From Saccopteryx bilineata (lineage: Eukaryota > Chordata > Mammalia > Chiroptera > Emballonuridae), in the NCBI RefSeq assembly GCF_036850765.1, contig NC_089492.1, positions 199,422,276 to 199,486,275 of the forward strand: a stretch of 64,000 nt of DNA, read 5' to 3'. Shown here one piece after another: positions 60,937-64,000 of the stretch. Within the stretch, counting starts at the first letter, position 1. The number at the start of each line of letters is the position of its first letter. The notes beneath the pieces were generated by a model that was given only the letters and a program-made list of their open reading frames with translations, did not search any database and was not told the DNA's origin. The position numbers were made by a program, and so were the translations under genes.

Positions 60937-61059
60937 GGGAAAGGGAGGGGGTGGAGAAGCAGATGGTCGCTTGTCCTGTGTGCCGTGTTCAGGAATCAAA
61001 CCTGGGACATCCATACACTGGGCCAGTGCTCACTACCACTGAGCCAACAGGCCAGGGCC
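60654..61059 (-). mobile_element. tRNA-derived SINE, type A (older)
   Basis: The reverse strand begins GGCCCTGGCCTGTTGGCTCA. The perfect 11-bp duplication ATTAAATATTT is at 60643-60653 and 61060-61070. Confidence 0.94.
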
Positions 61060-61119
61060 ATTAAATATTTTAAAATAAATAAAATCTACCCATATCCCAC
61101 CAGAATAACAATGATCATA

Positions 61120-61352
61120 CAGTGGTACCTTGAGATACGAATTTATTTTGTTCTGTAACCAAGCTCGTAAGTCAATCAACTCATATATCAAACTGCTGAT
61201 ACTGGATCCGTGCGCCAACTAGCAGCAGCTTCCTGAATCACGATTCATATCTCGGAATTTCGCTTGGATCTCAAACAAAAATAGGGACCGAGTCACAGCT
61301 TGTATGTTAAAAAATTCGTATGTTGGTCTGTTCGAATCTCAAGGTACCACTG
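61120..61352. mobile_element. Tc1/mariner-type MITE, 233 bp
   Basis: Near-perfect terminal inverted repeats: left CAGTGGTACCTTGAGATACG, right end read inward CAGTGGTACCTTGAGATTCG. TA duplications at 61118-61119 and 61353-61354. No coding capacity. Confidence 0.95.
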
Positions 61353-61437
61353 TATTAAACCACAAAACTTTTCTCCTGGGAATATTTTTAAAGGAAGCTG
61401 ATAGGTAATGGAAGGATTAATGAAAGTTCCCTTTCTT

Positions 61438-61806
61438 TTTTATTGTTTGTATTTTTCCAAAGTTAGAAGTGGGGAGGCAGTCAGACAGACTCCTGCATGC
61501 GCCCAACTGGGATCCACCTGGCATGCCCACCAAGGGGTGATGCTCTGCCCATATGGGGCGTTGCTCCATTGCAACCCAGGCCATTCTAGTGCCTGAGACG
61601 GAGGCCATGGAGCTGTCCTCGGTGCCTAGGCCAACTTTGCTCCAGTGGATCCTTGGCTGTGGGAGAGGAAGAGAGATAGAGAGGAAGGAGAGAGGGAAGG
61701 GTGGAGAAGCAGATGGGTGCTTCTGTGTGTCCTGACCGGGAATCGAACCCAGGACTTCTGCATGCTGGGCCGACACACTATCACTGAGCCAACCTGCCAG
61801 GACCTA
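61438..61806 (-). mobile_element. tRNA-derived SINE, type A
   Basis: The reverse strand begins AGGTCCTGGCAGGTTGGCTC. The perfect 15-bp duplication AAAGTTCCCTTTCTT is at 61423-61437 and 61807-61821. The 119-codon minus frame is an artefact. Confidence 0.95.
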
Positions 61807-62360
61807 AAAGTTCCCTTTCTTGAGCTGCTTTGAAGTTGCTGAATAGAAGTTAGAACCTGACTTCAGAGGGGTTCCTCCTCATTGCTGTGAAGTTGGACAG
61901 TGAGGATGTCTCCCTGCTCTTGTCAGAGGTTATGAGCAGAACAGCAGGGCCAGAAGTTAGGGCATGAAGGGAGGAAGAAGCAGAAAGAGGCAGTGAAGAA
62001 GCTGGAAGAGATGGGAAAGTGGTTAATGCTCATTAAATTACTGTTTGTTTTTATTCCCATGGACTTTTCTTCCCATAAGAAATATGTAAGACTTATTTCT
62101 CACTTACTACAATAACTACATTAAATTACATAACCCAAGAGGTGTCAATATTTTTACTTTTTCTTAAAGTTCTCTGTTATAGGAGGAGTTATTCATTACA
62201 TGATTCTGTTGACTAGGTTCCTTGTGGTAACTTGACTTCTTACTGAATTTTCACTACATGGGGTGTCTAGAGTAATTTCTAATAAGTTGATATTGGCTTC
62301 AAACATAAATATTCCTCTGGGTAGCTCTACCTTTGCTTTGTTTTGCTGTTTGAAGGCATG

Positions 62361-62681
62361 ACATTTTATTTTATTTTATTTTTTGAGAGACAGAGAGAGG
62401 AACAGACAGCCACAAACAGGACAGGAGAGAGATGAGAAGCATCAACTTGTAGTTGTGGCACCTTAGTTGCTCATTGATTGCTTTCTCATATGTACCTTGA
62501 CCGGGAGGCTACAGCTGAGCCAGTGAGCCGTTGCTCAAGCCAGTGACCATAGGGATCATGTCTGTGATCCTGCACTCTAACTGGATGAGCCCATGCTCAA
62601 GCTGGCAACCTCGAGGTTTCAAATATAAGTCCTCAGTGTCGCAGGTCAGTGCTCTATCTACTGCTCCACCACCTGGTCAGG
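62361..62681 (-). mobile_element. tRNA-derived SINE, type B
   Basis: The reverse strand begins CCCTGACCAGGTGGTGGAGC. A (TTTTA)n tail is at the left. GAAGGCAT flanks both sides. Confidence 0.92.
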
Positions 62682-63004
62682 GGAAGGCATTACTTTTTAA
62701 AGAAAAAGACAACAAGGAAGAAAACAAGGTTGAAAAGCCAAGCTTCCTTGTCTATGAAGTTCTCCCTGCTTCTGCCACTATGCCCTCCTGACCTGTGTGT
62801 CCTCCCCTGCCTGCCATGCCTTGTGAGAACAGGGACCTCTGTTAAGTAGCTCCCTGTGCAAATGGAATAGTGGTTTTCAGCATATGAAATCTCTGCAGCC
62901 AAAGTGGGACGTATTTTTAGGTGGAGAAGCAGCAATAGGTTTAAACATATTTTTATTCCTGATTCAAAAGTATATTCATAGTATTTTATTCTTTCCCCCT
63001 TTAG

Positions 63005-63129
63005 CATGGAGATATAAATCTCCCCACCGGGTAGCATTTGTTGAAAAATTGACCAAGCTTGTTTTAAGTCAGCTGCCTAACTTCTGGAAACTCTGGATTT
63101 CATATGTTAATGGAAGCCTTTTCAGTGAG
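63005..63129 (+). CDS. EXOC2: EXOC2 exon i (approx. residues 440-481)
   Basis: 125-nt exon. Acceptor CCCTTTAG ends at 63004; CA completes Thr, then [20 protein letters not shown] and [21 protein letters not shown]. Donor GAG|GTATGT at 63130, on a codon boundary. It is nearly identical to human Sec5 by recall (Ser for one Lys) and resumes the conserved helical-rod region after the variable linker. Confidence 0.99.
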
Positions 63130-64000
63130 GTATGTATACAGACGTGACTAGGTGTAGCTGTGTCCCTGTGAATTTTAGATTCTGAAGTGACTGTTTTACA
63201 ATCTTAAAGGCCCAACACCTTTAACTATTGTCAGATATTTTCAGATTAGTTGACAGTACTGTAAAGCTCAATACTTACTAGCTGTATGACCTTGAACAAG
63301 TCATACAGGTTGGTTCTGGTACTCAGTTTCCTCAATTGTAAAAATAAACTTTTGAGTGCTTCTATTTCAAAAGGTGGTTGTGAGGATTAAATGAGATAGT
63401 CAGTTAAAGACCAAAAGAAAATTCAAAATTTTTTCAGGGATTCTTAATTAAGTATGGTGCCAATCTGGCCAAATTGTGGGTGAAATTATTGGGCAGTGGA
63501 CAGTGAACAAATGATAAAACTAGTATAAAATGCTTGCCACTTGCACATGGATTTGAAATAAATTATATAATTATGGAATTTCCTAGTTGAAAGAATTGAG
63601 GGATTTCTGTTATTTAGCCTCCATCTCATCATTCTATAGAAGTTGTTATAAGCCTTTATATTTTTACAGGCCACACATTTCCTTAGTGTCTTTATCACAA
63701 CATAATTGGTAGCATAGAAATTGTGAACATAAAGTAATGACTCTGACTTAATATGTGTAGCACCTGGAACTTGGGTTCATCACTTTATAGTTTCACTTCA
63801 AGTGCCCCTAGGTCCTGGCATGTACACTGTAATTCCCTTTGCCTCCAGCTGCTAGGGAGTCCCCACTTGTGGAGACAGCAACTCTGGTTCCACATCTCCA
63901 GAAAGAACTCTTTACAGCCCTGAGAGAGCTGGGGAGGTAGTGACCTTCTTGGTAGTAAAAGTATTTTCTGCCGATGCACTTGCCAGCACAGACAATAGAT
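63130..64000 (+). other. EXOC2: EXOC2 intron (5' part, right end outside window)
   Basis: Begins GTATGT. An MIR-like fragment lies at about 63250-63410 (ctagctgtatgaccttgaac, then ctcagtttcctcaattgtaa, then gtggttgtgaggattaaatg). I see nothing else in the remaining 600 bp. Confidence 0.85.
63250..63410 (+). repeat. MIR element
   Basis: Near-textbook MIR core order: cttactagctgtatgacctt, caagtcatacaggttggttc, agtttcctcaattgtaaaaa, gttgtgaggattaaatgaga. Confidence 0.8.

Larger units (their letters stand above)
52738..63004 (+). other. EXOC2: EXOC2 intron (10.3 kb) with DNA-transposon cluster
   Basis: GT-AG intron. It contains L1 debris (53780-55090), an L2 3' end (56040-56460), a Tigger-like element (56883-57288), a degenerate hAT transposon (57328-60206) with a type C SINE, type A SINEs (60654-61059, 61438-61806), a mariner MITE (61120-61352) and a type B SINE (62361-62681). 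The stretches 52750-53770, 55095-56035 and 61825-62350 show nothing nameable. Acceptor CCCCCTTTAG at 63004. Confidence 0.88.
7599..63129 (+). other. EXOC2: EXOC2 (Sec5) gene, internal portion, 9 exons
   Basis: EXOC2/Sec5 is a subunit of the octameric exocyst, which tethers secretory vesicles to the plasma membrane. Its N-terminal IPT/TIG domain (not in this window) binds active RalA/RalB, and the rest is a helical rod that packs with the other subunits. I recognised nine exons by translating both sides of AG/GT(GC) junctions. Signature peptides are [39 protein letters not shown] and [19 protein letters not shown]. Exon lengths are 114, 125, 81, 146, 82, 103, 119, 126 and 125 nt (1021 nt, about 340 codons), and every junction joins in frame with no stop. 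That is roughly residues 142-481 of ~924, including the conserved Sec5 core region. One intron (36237-52611) has a GC donor. The gene is intact here and looks like the functional copy, not a pseudogene, because introns are retained and the reading frame is open. Confidence 0.97.

Noticed and set aside
1..64000. tRNA genes (many A and B boxes)
   Set aside because: The boxes belong to SINE heads. None folds as a full tRNA with an intact acceptor stem by inspection.

Overview
This is a stretch of mammalian nuclear genome, most likely from a bat. It lies inside one protein-coding gene, EXOC2 (exocyst subunit Sec5), transcribed on the + strand. Nine consecutive internal exons can be placed at base resolution (7599 to 63129). 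Their phases all agree and no stop codon interrupts them. Together they encode about 340 residues, matching roughly residues 142-481 of the ~924-residue human protein (numbering from memory). The 5' exons, including the Ral-binding IPT/TIG domain, lie left of the window and the 3' exons lie right of it. No second host gene, RNA gene, CpG-island promoter or CRISPR was found.

Most of the window is intron filled with transposable elements. The bat assignment rests on four sets of tRNA-derived SINEs with recognisable A and B boxes: a long ~360-410 bp type (here type A, ending CCGGCCAGGGC), a ~300-340 bp type B (CCGCCTGGTCAGGC), a short ~185-200 bp type C (CACCACAGGTCAGGC) and a few older VES-like copies (type D). 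Many have perfect 9-18 bp target-site duplications. I cannot name the species; the set looks more like a non-vespertilionid bat lineage.

Layout. 1-7598: intron with SINEs, a 718-bp hAT MITE carrying a nested SINE, and an L1 3' end. 7599-10218: two exons. 10219-19703: intron with L1 3' debris, SINEs, a hAT MITE and a GC-rich 9-bp minisatellite. 19704-31046: one exon, then a long intron with an antisense L1 broken up by three SINEs. 31047-36236: four exons close together. 36237-52611: a 16.4-kb intron with a GC donor, a local duplication, an L2 reverse-transcriptase fossil and a possible cassette exon. 52612-63004: an exon, then an intron with a cluster of DNA transposons, including a dead near-full-length hAT element. 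63005-64000: last exon in the window and the start of the next intron.

The best leads are the non-canonical GC-AG intron, the in-frame 129-nt candidate cassette exon near 42 kb, the duplication flanking the 36.1-kb exon, the hAT fossil with an internal duplication, and a SINE whose B-box segment is triplicated. None is a novel molecular system; this is an ordinary, repeat-rich mammalian locus.
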